From Desulfuromusa sp. (GTDB taxonomy: Bacteria > Desulfobacterota > Desulfuromonadia > Desulfuromonadales > Geopsychrobacteraceae): DNA of 26,598 bases. Shown piece by piece: positions 7,497 to 16,384 of this stretch. The notes beneath the pieces are model-generated. The model was given only the letters and a program-made list of their open reading frames with translations. It did no database searches and had not been told where the DNA came from. The stretch spans positions 1 through 26,598 of the forward strand of contig JAOZOH010000038.1 in NCBI GenBank assembly GCA_029933365.1. Direction: 5' to 3'. The position numbers were made by a program, and so were the translations under genes. Each line of letters starts with the position of its first letter. Positions within the stretch are counted from its first letter, which is position 1.

Positions 7497-8177
7497 TTAA
7501 ATGTCAATTTCTGTCATGACCTGAATGGTTTTTTTACGTAATAGATCTTCAGCATCTATTTGTAAAGAATTAGATAATTGGGTTGTGTAAAAAAAAATAT
7601 TTCCGAGGGCCATTTCTATCTTTTCTTGAATTGTGACGGGGTCATCAATGAGTAATGAGAGCTCTGAAAAGATCTGCTGGATTTTAATGATTTGTGTTGC
7701 AGGATTTTCCGCTTCCATCTTTTTTGCAACTTTGGTTGCTTTCTTCAGCGCAGGAAGATTAGCAGGGATGCGATCTGCCAATTTGTTGCCTTTACCTCGT
7801 GTTGATCTTTCTTGCTGTTTGATTTCTTCCCACCGCCTGGCGTGGCCATCATTGCTTGCATCAGCGAAAACATGGGGATGCCTACGCACCATTTTCTGGC
7901 TAATTGAGAGGGCAACATCTGCTAAATCAAACTTTTTTTGTTCTCTGAATATCTGAGCTATAAAGACAACTTGAAGCAATAAATCTCCAAGTTCATCACG
8001 GATGTCTAGAGCGTCGTCACTGTCGATTGCTTCAAGTAGTTCATAGGCTTCTTCAAGAATATAGGGCTTCAGAGTTTCGGCAGTTTGTTCCTGATCCCAT
8101 GGGCATCCGGCGGGTGAACGCAGTGTTGCCATAATGTCAATCAATCTGCACAGCTCTTCCACTTCATTGTTTTCTGT
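7497..8177 (-). CDS. mazG: Nucleoside triphosphate pyrophosphohydrolase MazG
   Basis: MazG hydrolyses (d)NTPs to monophosphates and pyrophosphate, a house-cleaning enzyme that in E. coli also lowers ppGpp. The product (226 residues from my start) begins with the LMATLRSPxGCPWD-type segment, here MATLRSPAGCPWDQEQT. The metal-binding signature is intact: EEAYE at residues 43-47 and ELGD at 63-66, followed by RRHPHVF and the C-terminal helical repeat. The frame is open 14 codons further to a TTG at 8219, but an AGGA sits eight bases before the ATG at 8177 and the extra N-terminus has no family support, so I prefer the shorter form. It is divergent from yceD; the shared upstream region contains the 8252-8268 palindrome. 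Confidence 0.93.
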   Translation of the reverse strand, partial: TENNEVEELCRLIDIMATLRSPAGCPWDQEQTAETLKPYILEEAYELLEAIDSDDALDIRDELGDLLLQVVFIAQIFREQKKFDLADVALSISQKMVRRHPHVFADASNDGHARRWEEIKQQERSTRGKGNKLADRIPANLPALKKATKVAKKMEAENPATQIIKIQQIFSELSLLIDDPVTIQEKIEMALGNIFFYTTQLSNSLQIDAEDLLRKKTIQVMTEIDI

Positions 8178-8251
8178 CATCAGTTTTCCTGTAAATGGGA
8201 ACATCTTATACATTTTCAATAAGCAGGCTTTGGTGGAGGTGGTGCTTTTTT

Positions 8252-8268
8252 CTGGTAAGAATTACCAG
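8252..8268. promoter_or_regulatory. 17-bp palindrome, candidate operator
   Basis: CTGGTAA-GAA-TTACCAG is a perfect 7-3-7 inverted repeat in the 237-base region between the divergent mazG and yceD starts. A T6 run sits before it rather than after, so it is not a terminator in the plus direction, and in the minus direction it is followed by A6. It may be an operator for either transcription unit; no cognate regulator is encoded in the window. Confidence 0.45.
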
Positions 8269-8360
8269 TGGATGTGGGGGGATAAAAAAAACTTGCAAAT
8301 CGTTGCCGGATGAGCTAAGAAATGCGCCATTCTGAACAGTTGTAAAGCTATCCTTTTGAC

Positions 8361-8388
8361 TTGACATGGTTTTGTCTCTCTCTATACT
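8361..8388 (+). promoter_or_regulatory. Promoter of the yceD-rpmF-plsX-fab cluster
   Basis: TTGACA (8361-8366, 6 of 6) and TATACT (8383-8388, 5 of 6) are separated by 16 bases. Transcription would start near 8395, about 20 bases before the GTG of yceD. This placement also argues against translation starting upstream at 8361. Confidence 0.75.
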
Positions 8389-8414
8389 GTATCTTTTGCC
8401 TTGGTGGTGACACG

Positions 8415-8960
8415 GTGCGTCTTGAGCTGAAGGATATCAAAGGGGGAGTGCTGGGGCAAGGGTACTCTTGTTCTTTATCTGACTTCCCCGGTCTGAGCAC
8501 GATTACTGAAGATGGTGGACCTGAATTCGGTGAACCGCTATCATTTCAGCTGCGCTTGCAGCAAACGGGCCGTTTTGTTGAAGTTGATGGTCACCTGGAT
8601 GCTGTCGTTACACTGCAGTGTGGTCGATGTTTACAGAGTTTTAAGCAGCCGTTATCTGAATCGTTTGCACTTACGTTTGCGCCACGCTGTCAGGATAATA
8701 TAGTAGAAGAAGAGGTTGAGCTTGAAGCGATTGAGTTGGGCCTGATTGTTTATGAGGATGATATTCTGGAACTACAAGATCCATTACAGGAACAACTTCT
8801 TATGGCAATACCAATCAACCCTATTTGCTCAGAGGCTTGCCAAGGCCTTTGTCCTGAATGTGGTGTAAATTTGAATATGGCAAAGTGTGATTGCGTCAAA
8901 AAAATCTTTAATAATAAATTTAATATGTTGGCCGATATTAATTTTAAAAGTTCTGAATAA
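8415..8960 (+). CDS. yceD: YceD/DUF177 family protein, 23S rRNA accumulation factor
   Basis: Members of DUF177 are needed for normal 23S rRNA accumulation and are usually encoded just before rpmF. The 181-residue product begins VRLELKDIKGG and has the family cysteines: C69 and C72 in the CGRC motif, C138 and C142, then C146/C149 in LCPECG and C158/C160, suggesting metal binding. The reading frame is open to a TTG at 8361, but that codon is the -35 box of the predicted promoter, so the GTG at 8415 is chosen. The Shine-Dalgarno is weak (GGTGGTGA). It is 73 bases ahead of rpmF, the usual partner. The biochemical role of the family is only partly known. Confidence 0.88.
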   Translation: MRLELKDIKGGVLGQGYSCSLSDFPGLSTITEDGGPEFGEPLSFQLRLQQTGRFVEVDGHLDAVVTLQCGRCLQSFKQPLSESFALTFAPRCQDNIVEEEVELEAIELGLIVYEDDILELQDPLQEQLLMAIPINPICSEACQGLCPECGVNLNMAKCDCVKKIFNNKFNMLADINFKSSE

Positions 8961-8962
8961 AG

Positions 8963-8985
8963 CTATTCAGGTCATGTCCTGATAG
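8963..8985 (+). other. Small hairpin between yceD and rpmF
   Basis: CTAT-T-CAGG (8963-8971) pairs with CCTG-ATAG (8978-8985), one bulged T and a six-base loop, just after the yceD stop codon. There is no T-run. It could be an mRNA processing or stability element separating the yceD and rpmF messages; this is speculative. Confidence 0.3.
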
Positions 8986-9033
8986 ATTAATAAAAACTTG
9001 AAATCATTTGTTTGATTGTAAGGAGAAAGAAAA

Positions 9034-9216
9034 ATGGCAGTACCAAAGAAGAAAACTTCTAAATCTAAAAAAAACATGCGTCGCTCACATCATGCGCTTA
9101 CTGCGCCAGGCATTTCAGTATGTCCTCAATGTCAGGAACCTAAGTTGCCACACCGCGTTTGCCCACATTGTGGAACCTATAAGGGTAAAGAAATTATCAG
9201 CAGTGACGAAGTCTGA
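9034..9216 (+). CDS. rpmF: Large ribosomal subunit protein L32
   Basis: L32 is a small zinc-ribbon protein of the 50S subunit. The 60-residue product starts [20 protein letters not shown], the standard L32 N-terminus, and retains both cysteine pairs (C30/C33 and C43/C46), so it is the zinc-binding form. AAGGAG at 9020-9025 fixes the ATG at 9034. An overlapping frame starting at 9008 is discarded because it lacks any family similarity. The order yceD-rpmF-plsX-fab is widely conserved and links ribosome production with membrane lipid synthesis. Confidence 0.98.
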   Translation: MAVPKKKTSKSKKNMRRSHHALTAPGISVCPQCQEPKLPHRVCPHCGTYKGKEIISSDEV

Positions 9217-9228
9217 TTTGGTTTTATC

Positions 9229-10221
9229 TTGACTGTGTCTGTTAAAATTGCCGTTGATGCTATGGGTGGGGATAACTCACCTGCAGCCGAAGTTGCAGGA
9301 GCTGTTGCTGCGTGTCGACAATGGAATTGCAAGGTTGTCCTCGTCGGGGATACTGCACAATTAAAGGCAGAACTCGAGAAGCATCAATCCCAGGATTTAA
9401 ATCTTGAGATTCATCATGCCAGTGAAGTTGTGGGGATGCACGATTCTCCTTCGGTTGCCCTGCGCAAGAAGAAAGATTCGTCGATTCGGGTCGCTTTTGA
9501 TCTCGTCAAACAGGGCGCTGTGTCAGCCGTTGTCAGTACTGGAAATTCCGGCGCAACTATGGCATCTGGAATGTTCGTCTTGGGGCGTGTCAAAGGGATA
9601 GAGCGCCCTGCCATTGGTACTTTTTTACCTAACTTGAATGATCAGACTCTGGTTTTAGATATGGGGGCGAATGTCGATTGTAAGGCTTCACATCTGTATC
9701 AGTTTGCCATTATGGGAAGCCTTTATGTCGAACATTGTCTCAACAAACCTCGCCCGCGAGTCGGTTTACTTTCCAACGGAGCAGAAGAGAAAAAAGGTAA
9801 CGACCTGACCAGAGAAACGCATCAGTTGCTGAAGAACTCACAACTTAATTACCTTGGTTATGTCGAGGGTGGTGATGTTTATAACGGTTCGGTTGATGTT
9901 GTTGTCTGTGATGGTTTTGTCGGTAATGTCCTCCTAAAGGTCTCGGAGGGTTTGGCAGTCGCCATCGGGACGATGCTTAAACAAGAAATAGAGGGTCGTT
10001 TCTGGGCTAAACTTGGTTACTTTATTAGCCGACCAGCATTTGCAGCATTTAAAAAGAGAATTAACCCTGCGGAATATGGTGGAGCACCATTGCTTGGCAT
10101 TGCTGGTGCGGGAATTGTTTGTCATGGCAGTTCTGACCCTGTCGCGATCAGCATTGCAATTCACCAAGCAGAAGATTATGCAAAAATCTACTTTGAGGAA
10201 AAGTTAGCGGTCTTACTCTAA
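9229..10221 (+). CDS. plsX: Phosphate acyltransferase PlsX
   Basis: PlsX converts acyl-ACP and phosphate to acyl-phosphate, the donor used by PlsY to start phospholipid synthesis; it is a peripheral membrane enzyme. The 330-residue product has the family opening [14 protein letters not shown], the [12 protein letters not shown] block, RPAIGTFLP, and the C-terminal [19 protein letters not shown]. The start is uncertain: TTG at 9229 and GTG at 9235 are in frame and neither has a good Shine-Dalgarno. Translation may be coupled to rpmF, whose stop is only 12 bases upstream. The family call is very safe. Confidence 0.96.
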   Translation: MTVSVKIAVDAMGGDNSPAAEVAGAVAACRQWNCKVVLVGDTAQLKAELEKHQSQDLNLEIHHASEVVGMHDSPSVALRKKKDSSIRVAFDLVKQGAVSAVVSTGNSGATMASGMFVLGRVKGIERPAIGTFLPNLNDQTLVLDMGANVDCKASHLYQFAIMGSLYVEHCLNKPRPRVGLLSNGAEEKKGNDLTRETHQLLKNSQLNYLGYVEGGDVYNGSVDVVVCDGFVGNVLLKVSEGLAVAIGTMLKQEIEGRFWAKLGYFISRPAFAAFKKRINPAEYGGAPLLGIAGAGIVCHGSSDPVAISIAIHQAEDYAKIYFEEKLAVLL

Positions 10222-10268
10222 GTATTTTGGATCTGTTATCTGTTCCTTAACAAAGGAGTCAGTTGAGA

Positions 10269-11246
10269 ATGAAATCACGTATTATCGGTACAGGATCTTA
10301 CCTGCCTGAAAATATCAGAACGAATTACGATCTGGAAAAGATGGTGGATACCAGTCATGACTGGATTGTTACTAGAACCGGGATTGAAGAACGGCGTATT
10401 GCTGCCGATAACCAATGTACGTCGGATATGGCAACGATTGCAGCACAACGTGCTATGGATATGGCAGGGGTTGCAGCTGAAGATATCGACCTGATTGTTA
10501 TGGGTACAATTACCGGTGATTACCCCTGGCCGGCAACAGCTTGTGTGGTTCAGGCGAATCTTGGTGCAAAAAAAGCGTTTGCTTATGACGTTTCAGCAGC
10601 TTGCAGTGGTTTTCTATTTGCCTTGTCGAGTGCTAACGATTTTCTTATGACGGGGCGTGGCAAAAGAGCCCTGGTTATCGGAGCCGAAACTTTCAGCCGT
10701 TCAGTCGACTGGACAGATCGTAACACTTGCGTCCTGTTCGGGGATGGTGCTGGCGCAGTATTGTTGGAAGCACAGGAGGGTGATTCCGGAGTGCTGTCTT
10801 GTCATTTACATTCTGATGGGAAATACTTGGAGCTTCTCTATCAACCAGGGTTTGGCGCAAAAAACCCTGCTTCTGTTGAGGGGATTGAAGCAAAACTGCC
10901 ATTTATAAAGATGCAAGGAAATGAAGTCTTTAAAGTTGCGGTACGCTCTTTGACCCAGGTTTCAAAAGAAGCATTAGTCGCAAATGGATATACCAGTGCC
11001 GATGTTGCGCAGTTTATTCCCCATCAGGCCAATCTTCGGATTCTGGAAGCAACGACTAAACGTCTTGGTTTAACCAAAGAACAGAGTTTCATTAATGTCC
11101 ACAAGTATGGCAATACTTCGGGAGCAACTATTCCGATAGCTATTGATGAAGCCAATCACCAGGGTTTATTGAAAGAGGGTGATTTGATTCTTTCAGCTGC
11201 TTTTGGTGGTGGTTTTACTTGGGGATCGACTTTAATACGCTGGTAA
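10269..11246 (+). CDS. fabH: Beta-ketoacyl-ACP synthase III
   Basis: FabH condenses acetyl-CoA (or another short acyl-CoA) with malonyl-ACP to start fatty acid synthesis. From the ATG at 10269 the product is 325 residues and the catalytic triad falls at C112 (AACSGF), H252 (PHQAN) and N282 (GNTSGA). The frame extends two codons to a TTG at 10263, but AAGGAG at 10253-10258 is only four bases from TTG and ten from ATG, and the conserved N-terminus KSRIIGTGSYLPE favours the ATG. It lies between plsX and fabD in the fatty acid cluster. Confidence 0.97.
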   Translation: MKSRIIGTGSYLPENIRTNYDLEKMVDTSHDWIVTRTGIEERRIAADNQCTSDMATIAAQRAMDMAGVAAEDIDLIVMGTITGDYPWPATACVVQANLGAKKAFAYDVSAACSGFLFALSSANDFLMTGRGKRALVIGAETFSRSVDWTDRNTCVLFGDGAGAVLLEAQEGDSGVLSCHLHSDGKYLELLYQPGFGAKNPASVEGIEAKLPFIKMQGNEVFKVAVRSLTQVSKEALVANGYTSADVAQFIPHQANLRILEATTKRLGLTKEQSFINVHKYGNTSGATIPIAIDEANHQGLLKEGDLILSAAFGGGFTWGSTLIRW

Positions 11247-11294
11247 CACCTGTCAGTAGAGATTCAATGGGTCTCATTTGAGGAACTAGAATAA

Positions 11295-12215
11295 ATGGAT
11301 GCATTTGTCTTTCCTGGGCAAGGATCGCAATATCCGGGGATGGGAAAAGATCTTGCGGCAAACTTCAAGGTTGCCAAATTGGTGTTTGAAGAGGCCAATG
11401 ATGCTCTCAGTTTTGATATTACGGCACTCTGTTTCTCTGGATCTGAAGACGATCTTAAGCTGACTGCCAATACACAACCGGCAATTTTGACCACCAGCAT
11501 TGCTGCGCTACGGGTTCTCCAGGAAGAAACTGATCTGTTTCCCGCTTTTGCTGCGGGGCATTCTCTGGGTGAGTATTCCGCGCTGGTTGCCTCTGGTGCT
11601 CTGACTTTTGCTGCTGCAGTTCGAACGGTACGGCAACGTGGTACCTTTATGCAGGAAGCCGTTCCCGTAGGAGTCGGAGCTATGGCTGCTATTTTGGGCC
11701 TTGATGGGGAGGAGCTGCTGCAGCTCTGTCAGGAGGCCGCTCAAGGAGAAATTGTTGCTCCGGCTAATTATAATAGCTCGGAACAAATTGTGATTGCTGG
11801 GCATACCACTGCGGTTGAGCGAGTCATTGCTCTGGCCAAGGAACGAGGTGCTAAACGTGCTTTACCGCTACCAGTCAGTGCGCCATTTCACTCGTCCTTG
11901 ATGGCTCCTGCTGCAGAGCGGTTACTAGTGGAACTTGAACCAATCGATATTTCTCCTCTGACTTGTCCCGTTGTCAGTAATGTCGAGGCGGTACCTTATC
12001 AAGCAGAATCTAAGGTTAAGACTCTTCTGGTTGAACAGGTCTGCGCTCCGGTTCGCTGGGCTGAATCGATTCAGAAGATGAAAACTTCAGGTGTTACACG
12101 ATACATTGAAATTGGTCCAGGAAGGGTTCTTTCAGGTTTGATCAAGCGGCTTGATCGAGCTGCATCACAGAAAAATATCGGTGATGTTGCTAGTTTAGGA
12201 AAACTTCAAGGATAA
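11295..12215 (+). CDS. fabD: Malonyl-CoA-ACP transacylase
   Basis: FabD moves the malonyl group from CoA to acyl carrier protein, supplying the elongation substrate. The 306-residue length is standard. The sequence opens with FVFPGQGSQYPGMG. The nucleophile is S90 in GHSLGEYSA, and the partner histidine is H199 in SAPFHSSLM; the oxyanion-loop glutamine is in FPGQGSQ. GAGGA at 11279-11283 precedes the ATG. It follows fabH by 48 bases and precedes fabG by 41, consistent with the operon. Confidence 0.97.
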   Translation: MDAFVFPGQGSQYPGMGKDLAANFKVAKLVFEEANDALSFDITALCFSGSEDDLKLTANTQPAILTTSIAALRVLQEETDLFPAFAAGHSLGEYSALVASGALTFAAAVRTVRQRGTFMQEAVPVGVGAMAAILGLDGEELLQLCQEAAQGEIVAPANYNSSEQIVIAGHTTAVERVIALAKERGAKRALPLPVSAPFHSSLMAPAAERLLVELEPIDISPLTCPVVSNVEAVPYQAESKVKTLLVEQVCAPVRWAESIQKMKTSGVTRYIEIGPGRVLSGLIKRLDRAASQKNIGDVASLGKLQG

Positions 12216-12256
12216 TGTGATATATTATTTTATCATTGAAATTGAAGGAGAAATTT

Positions 12257-12994
12257 ATGGTTCAGGATAAAGTTGCATTAGTAACAGGTGCTTCGCGTGG
12301 AATTGGTCGCAGTATCTCCTTAGTTCTGGCAGCTCAGGGCGCTAAAATAGTTGCTGTCGATGTGGATCTTCAGGCAACCGAGGACTTTGTTGCTGAGCTT
12401 AAAGCTTCAGGTGCTGAAGCCGTTGCGGTGCAGGGCAATGTAACTGTCACAGCCGATGTCGACAACATGGTTAAGGTTGCCAAGGAAACTTTTGCGCGGA
12501 TTGATATTCTGGTGAACAACGCAGGTATCACCCGTGATGCTTTGCTTCTCAGGATGAAAGATGAAGACTGGGATGCTGTTCTTGATGTTAATCTTAAGGG
12601 TGCATTTTTATGTACCCGTGCAGTATCTAAACTGATGACCAAACAGCGCAGTGGCCGGATTATCAATATTGCTTCGGTTGTTGGGCAGATGGGAAATGCT
12701 GGGCAGGCCAATTATTGTGCTAGTAAAGCGGGGTTGATGGGGTTGACTCGTTCTAATGCCCGTGAACTGGCAAAACGTAATATCACTGTAAATGCCGTTG
12801 CGCCAGGGTTTATTGCCACTGCAATGACGGATGCCTTGCCCGAAGATAAACGACAGGAATTGGCAGCACAAATCCCGTTGGCAAAGTTGGGATCTGCCGA
12901 TGATATTGCAAATGTGGTTCTTTTTCTGGCGTCCGAGAATACCGGTTACATTACCGGACAAGTGATCGGCGTCAATGGTGGAATGTACATGTAA
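12257..12994 (+). CDS. fabG: 3-oxoacyl-ACP reductase
   Basis: FabG is the NADPH-dependent short-chain dehydrogenase/reductase that reduces beta-ketoacyl-ACP in each elongation cycle. From the ATG at 12257 the product has 245 residues: cofactor motif TGASRGIG at 10-17, NNAG at 87-90, and catalytic residues N112, S140, Y153 and K157. The frame continues upstream to a TTG at 12236, but AAGGAG at 12245-12250 and the family N-terminus select the ATG. Its C-terminal GQVIGVNGGMYM matches true FabG enzymes, and its place between fabD and acpP separates it from the many other SDR paralogues. Confidence 0.97.
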   Translation: MVQDKVALVTGASRGIGRSISLVLAAQGAKIVAVDVDLQATEDFVAELKASGAEAVAVQGNVTVTADVDNMVKVAKETFARIDILVNNAGITRDALLLRMKDEDWDAVLDVNLKGAFLCTRAVSKLMTKQRSGRIINIASVVGQMGNAGQANYCASKAGLMGLTRSNARELAKRNITVNAVAPGFIATAMTDALPEDKRQELAAQIPLAKLGSADDIANVVLFLASENTGYITGQVIGVNGGMYM

Positions 12995-13043
12995 GTAGAC
13001 TGGCTGATTAGATGGCCTACATAACTCAAGAGGAGGAAATAAA

Positions 13044-13277
13044 ATGGCTTCTATTGAAGAAAGAGTAAAACAAATTGTTGCTGAGCAACTGGGTGTTGAC
13101 GAAGAACAAGTAACTGATGAAGCAGCATTTATGGATGATCTGGGTGCTGATTCTCTCGACACCGTAGAACTAGTCATGGCTCTGGAAGAAGAGTTTGACG
13201 TGGAGATCTCTGATGAAGATGCAGAGAAAATTCAGACCGTCAAGAATGCTATAGATTATATTAGCAAGGCTTCCTGA
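13044..13277 (+). CDS. acpP: Acyl carrier protein
   Basis: ACP carries growing acyl chains on a 4'-phosphopantetheine arm. The 77-residue product is strongly acidic, with the attachment serine S37 in the canonical [12 protein letters not shown] motif at the start of helix II. A strong AGGAGG at 13031-13036 precedes the ATG, consistent with the high expression expected of ACP. It is separated from fabF by a strong hairpin terminator, so its mRNA may often end just after this gene. Confidence 0.98.
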   Translation: MASIEERVKQIVAEQLGVDEEQVTDEAAFMDDLGADSLDTVELVMALEEEFDVEISDEDAEKIQTVKNAIDYISKAS

Positions 13278-13284
13278 TTAAACT

Positions 13285-13325
13285 CGGTGGTGTCGGTATT
13301 TTTGTCCGGCACCACCGTTTTGTTT
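13285..13325 (+). terminator. Terminator between acpP and fabF
   Basis: CGGTGGTGTCGG (13285-13296) pairs with CCGGCACCACCG (13306-13317), a 12-bp stem with one G-T pair and a nine-base loop, followed by TTTTGTTT. This is a convincing intrinsic terminator inside the fab gene run. It would raise the ratio of acpP to fabF transcripts unless a separate promoter drives fabF; I see only weak promoter-like sequence before fabF. Confidence 0.8.
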
Positions 13326-13374
13326 ACCACCGCTCAGTTTGAATTATCTGTTATTTTTAAAAGAGAGATTTTTT

Positions 13375-14607
13375 ATGCGTAGAGTCGTAGTCACCGGTAT
13401 TGGTGTCGTATCTCCCCTGGGAACCGGAGTAGAAGAAAACTGGTCAGCAGTTACCAGCGGACAGAGTGGAATTGGTGCAATTACCCGCTTTGATGCCTCT
13501 GAACTGCCGACGCAGATTGCTGGTGAAGTTAAAGATTTTAACGCCGAAGAATATATTGATAAAAAAGAGATCAAAAAAATGGATCTCTTTATTCAGTACG
13601 GTCTGGCTGCAGCCACAATGGCATTGGAAGATTCTGGACTTGAGATCAATGATGAAAATGCCGAGCGTGTTGGGGTTCTTGTCGGCTCAGGATTAGGCGG
13701 GTTACCAGCAATTGAGAAGTATCACAAGGTGATGCTTGAGCGGGGTTACAGGAAAATCACCCCCTTCTTTATTCCGATGCTGATTATTAATCTGGCGCCT
13801 GGACATATCTCGATTAAGTTTGGTGCTAAAGGGCCAAACTTGGCGTCTGTGTCTGCTTGTGCAACGGGAACCCATTCAATCGGTGATGCCTTCCACATGA
13901 TTGCACGTGGCGATGCTGATGCGATGTTTGCTGGTGGGACTGAGTCAACGATTACCCCCCTTGCTATCGGCGGTTTTAATGTTATGAAAGCCCTTTCCAC
14001 CCGCAATGATAATCCTCAAGGAGCAAGCCGCCCCTTTGAAAATAACCGTGATGGTTTTATTATGTCAGAGGGTGCAGGAATTTTGATTCTTGAAGAATAC
14101 GAAAGCGCCAAGAAGCGCGGTGCTGACATCTATTGTGAAATTGCTGGATATGGGCTCAGCAGTGATGCTTTTCATTTAACTCAACCAGCACCTGGTGGAG
14201 AAGGCGCTTCACGCTGTATTAAAATGGCACTGAATGGTGCTGGATTGAATCCGGAACAGGTTGATTATATCAACGCTCATGGAACCTCAACTCATTTCAA
14301 TGATCTCTACGAGACAATGGCTATTAAGACGGTTTTTGGTGATCATGCTCAGAAGCTTATGGTCAGCTCTACTAAAAGTATGACAGGTCATGGTTTGGGT
14401 GCTGCTGGTGGCATTGAAGCTGCCTATTCTGCTCTGGTCTTGAAGCGTGGGATAGTTCCGCCAACGATTAATTATGAAGATCCCGATCCTGAATGTGATC
14501 TTGATTACGTTCCTAATGAGGCACGTCAAGCTGATTGTCAGGTTGTTCTTTCAAATTCTTTCGGTTTTGGCGGCACAAATGCGACCCTTGCTTTGCGTAA
14601 AATCTGA
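13375..14607 (+). CDS. fabF: Beta-ketoacyl-ACP synthase II
   Basis: FabF is the elongating condensing enzyme of type II fatty acid synthesis. From the ATG at 13375 the product has 410 residues with the thiolase-fold triad C162 (ACATGTHS), H302 ([10 protein letters not shown]) and H339 ([12 protein letters not shown]). The C-terminus [16 protein letters not shown] is also typical. The frame is open 12 codons further upstream but the [16 protein letters not shown] start is the family N-terminus, preceded by an AGAGAG. The active-site pattern (Cys-His-His) separates it from FabB only by context and length; FabF is the normal partner after acpP. Confidence 0.96.
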   Translation: MRRVVVTGIGVVSPLGTGVEENWSAVTSGQSGIGAITRFDASELPTQIAGEVKDFNAEEYIDKKEIKKMDLFIQYGLAAATMALEDSGLEINDENAERVGVLVGSGLGGLPAIEKYHKVMLERGYRKITPFFIPMLIINLAPGHISIKFGAKGPNLASVSACATGTHSIGDAFHMIARGDADAMFAGGTESTITPLAIGGFNVMKALSTRNDNPQGASRPFENNRDGFIMSEGAGILILEEYESAKKRGADIYCEIAGYGLSSDAFHLTQPAPGGEGASRCIKMALNGAGLNPEQVDYINAHGTSTHFNDLYETMAIKTVFGDHAQKLMVSSTKSMTGHGLGAAGGIEAAYSALVLKRGIVPPTINYEDPDPECDLDYVPNEARQADCQVVLSNSFGFGGTNATLALRKI

Positions 14608-14615
14608 GGTGTTTC

Positions 14616-15065
14616 ATGCTAGTTATTGGTAGTGACCACGGTGGCTATGAACTGAAAGCGGCTATTCTTGAACTATTACAAAAGAGAGCTATTGCCTGCA
14701 CTGATTTTGGCACTCAAGGATCTGAGTCTGTCGATTATCCCGATTTTGCCGCTAAGGTAGCAAGCGCTGTTTCTGCGGGTGAAGCTGACCTGGGGATTTT
14801 GATTTGTGGTACCGGAATCGGCATGTCAATATCAGCCAATAAGTTTCCTGGCGTGCGGGCTGCTTTAGTGCACGATGAATTTACTGCGCAAATGGCTCGT
14901 GAACACAATAATGCCAATATCCTGGTGATGGGGGGAAGAGTGTTGACTCCCGACCAGGGCAAAAAATTGGTTGAGATCTGGTTTGATGCAGAATATGAAG
15001 GTGGTCGACACCAGAAGAGATTGGACAAAATATCTGCAATTGAGCAAAAAGTTATTAAGCATTAA
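14616..15065 (+). CDS. rpiB: Ribose-5-phosphate isomerase B
   Basis: RpiB interconverts ribose-5-phosphate and ribulose-5-phosphate in the pentose phosphate pathway; the product feeds nucleotide synthesis and also riboflavin synthesis through ribulose-5-phosphate. The 149-residue protein has the LacAB/RpiB signature: GSDHGGYELK at 5-14, the catalytic cysteine C64 in CGTGIGMS, and HDEFTAQMAREHNNAN with H97. The ATG lies 8 bases after the fabF stop, so it is co-transcribed; a strong terminator follows. LacA/LacB are alternatives in the same family but the housekeeping context fits RpiB. Confidence 0.95.
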   Translation: MLVIGSDHGGYELKAAILELLQKRAIACTDFGTQGSESVDYPDFAAKVASAVSAGEADLGILICGTGIGMSISANKFPGVRAALVHDEFTAQMAREHNNANILVMGGRVLTPDQGKKLVEIWFDAEYEGGRHQKRLDKISAIEQKVIKH

Positions 15066-15069
15066 ACTG

Positions 15070-15099
15070 AACGGGGCTGATTGAATGGCCCCGTTTTTT
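15070..15099 (+). terminator. Terminator after rpiB
   Basis: AACGGGGC (15070-15077) and GCCCCGTT (15088-15095) make a perfect 8-bp stem with a ten-base loop, ending in six T. It is one of the clearest intrinsic terminators in the window and closes the fatty-acid/rpiB unit. Confidence 0.85.
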
Positions 15100-15130
15100 A
15101 GTGATCCATCACGGGAGGATATTGATCGTT

Positions 15131-16378
15131 ATGCAGAATCTTACTACTTTTGATCCTGAAATTTTTCAGATCATCAAGAAGGAAACTGAGCGGCAGGAAT
15201 ACAATCTTGAATTTATTGCTTCAGAAAACTTTGTCAGTGAAGCGGTTCTAGAAGCACAAGGTTCTGTCCTGACAAACAAATATGCGGAAGGGTATCCGAC
15301 AAAAAGGTATTATGGTGGCTGCGAATTTGTCGATGTTGCCGAACAATTGGCTATTGACCGTGCCAAGGAACTTTTTGGTGCCGAACATGTCAACGTTCAG
15401 CCCCACTCAGGTTCACAAGCAAATATGGCAGTATATATGGCTGTCTGCCAACCTGGTGACACTGTTCTTGGTATGAACCTGGCTCACGGTGGGCATTTGA
15501 CCCACGGCTCTTCGGTGAACTTTTCCGGGAAACTCTATAATATTGTCCCCTATGGACTGAATGCAGAAACCGGAACCATAGATTATGAAGAAGTTGAACG
15601 TCTGGCCAAAGAGCATCAGCCAAAGTTGATCGTTGTTGGTGCCAGTGCCTATCCGCGTGAAATTGATTTTGTCGCTTTTCGAAAGATTGCTGACGCAGTC
15701 GGTGCGGTGATCATGGTTGATATGGCCCATATTGCAGGATTGGTTGCTGCCGGTGTCCATTCAAACCCGGTTCCCTATGCTGAATTTGTGACAACGACAA
15801 CCCACAAAACTCTGCGCGGTCCACGTGGTGGAATGATTCTCTGCACTGAGGAGTGGGGCAAAAAAATTAACAGTAGTATCTTCCCGGGAATTCAGGGCGG
15901 ACCATTGATGCATGTTATCGCTGCCAAAGCAGTCGCCTTTAAAGAGGCACTGTTGCCAGAATTTAAGGAGTATGCTGAACAGGTGGTTAAAAATGCTCAG
16001 GCGTTAGCTGCGGGCCTGGTTGCTAAGGGGTATAAGTTGGTTTCCGGGGGAACCGATAATCATTTGATGTTGGTTGATTTCACCGGCACAGAAATTACTG
16101 GAAAAGTGGCTGAGAAAACTCTTGAAGATGCTGGTATCACAGTAAATAAAAATGCTGTTCCTTTTGATACCAGATCTCCTTTTGTCACCAGTGGTATCCG
16201 CATTGGTACCCCGGCGACGACAACACGTGGCATGAAAGAGGCAGAGATGCTGCAAGTTGTCGACTGGATTGATCGGGCGTTACAGAACATTGACAATGAG
16301 GCAGAATTGTTAAAGATTCGGGCTGAAGTTAAGGTGCTGTGTCAGCGTTTCCCCCTCTATGCACATCGATTAAAGTAG
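15131..16378 (+). CDS. glyA: Serine hydroxymethyltransferase
   Basis: GlyA is the PLP enzyme that converts serine and tetrahydrofolate to glycine and 5,10-methylene-THF, the main one-carbon source. From ATG 15131 the product has 415 residues; the frame opens at a GTG at 15101, ten codons earlier, which would overlap the SD GGGAGG (15113-15118), so the ATG is preferred. The PLP lysine is K226 in [14 protein letters not shown]; other motifs are NLEFIASEN near 26 and [13 protein letters not shown] at 51-63. The upstream rpiB terminator leaves under 35 bases, so glyA must depend on read-through or on a promoter inside rpiB. One-carbon units link it to the dCMP deaminase that follows (thymidylate supply). 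Confidence 0.97.
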   Translation: MQNLTTFDPEIFQIIKKETERQEYNLEFIASENFVSEAVLEAQGSVLTNKYAEGYPTKRYYGGCEFVDVAEQLAIDRAKELFGAEHVNVQPHSGSQANMAVYMAVCQPGDTVLGMNLAHGGHLTHGSSVNFSGKLYNIVPYGLNAETGTIDYEEVERLAKEHQPKLIVVGASAYPREIDFVAFRKIADAVGAVIMVDMAHIAGLVAAGVHSNPVPYAEFVTTTTHKTLRGPRGGMILCTEEWGKKINSSIFPGIQGGPLMHVIAAKAVAFKEALLPEFKEYAEQVVKNAQALAAGLVAKGYKLVSGGTDNHLMLVDFTGTEITGKVAEKTLEDAGITVNKNAVPFDTRSPFVTSGIRIGTPATTTRGMKEAEMLQVVDWIDRALQNIDNEAELLKIRAEVKVLCQRFPLYAHRLK

Positions 16379-16384
16379 GTGGCC

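Noticed and set aside
9008..9232. Plus-strand frame overlapping rpmF
   Set aside because: It shares the region with L32 in another frame, lacks its own ribosome binding site and shows no family match.
12608..13177. Minus-strand open frame of 189 codons opposite fabG and acpP
   Set aside because: It overlaps two certain genes; the translated product is low-complexity Ser/Thr-rich antisense sequence without family features.
15101..15130. Upstream GTG start for glyA
   Set aside because: The Shine-Dalgarno GGGAGG lies inside the would-be coding region and the added residues are not family-like.
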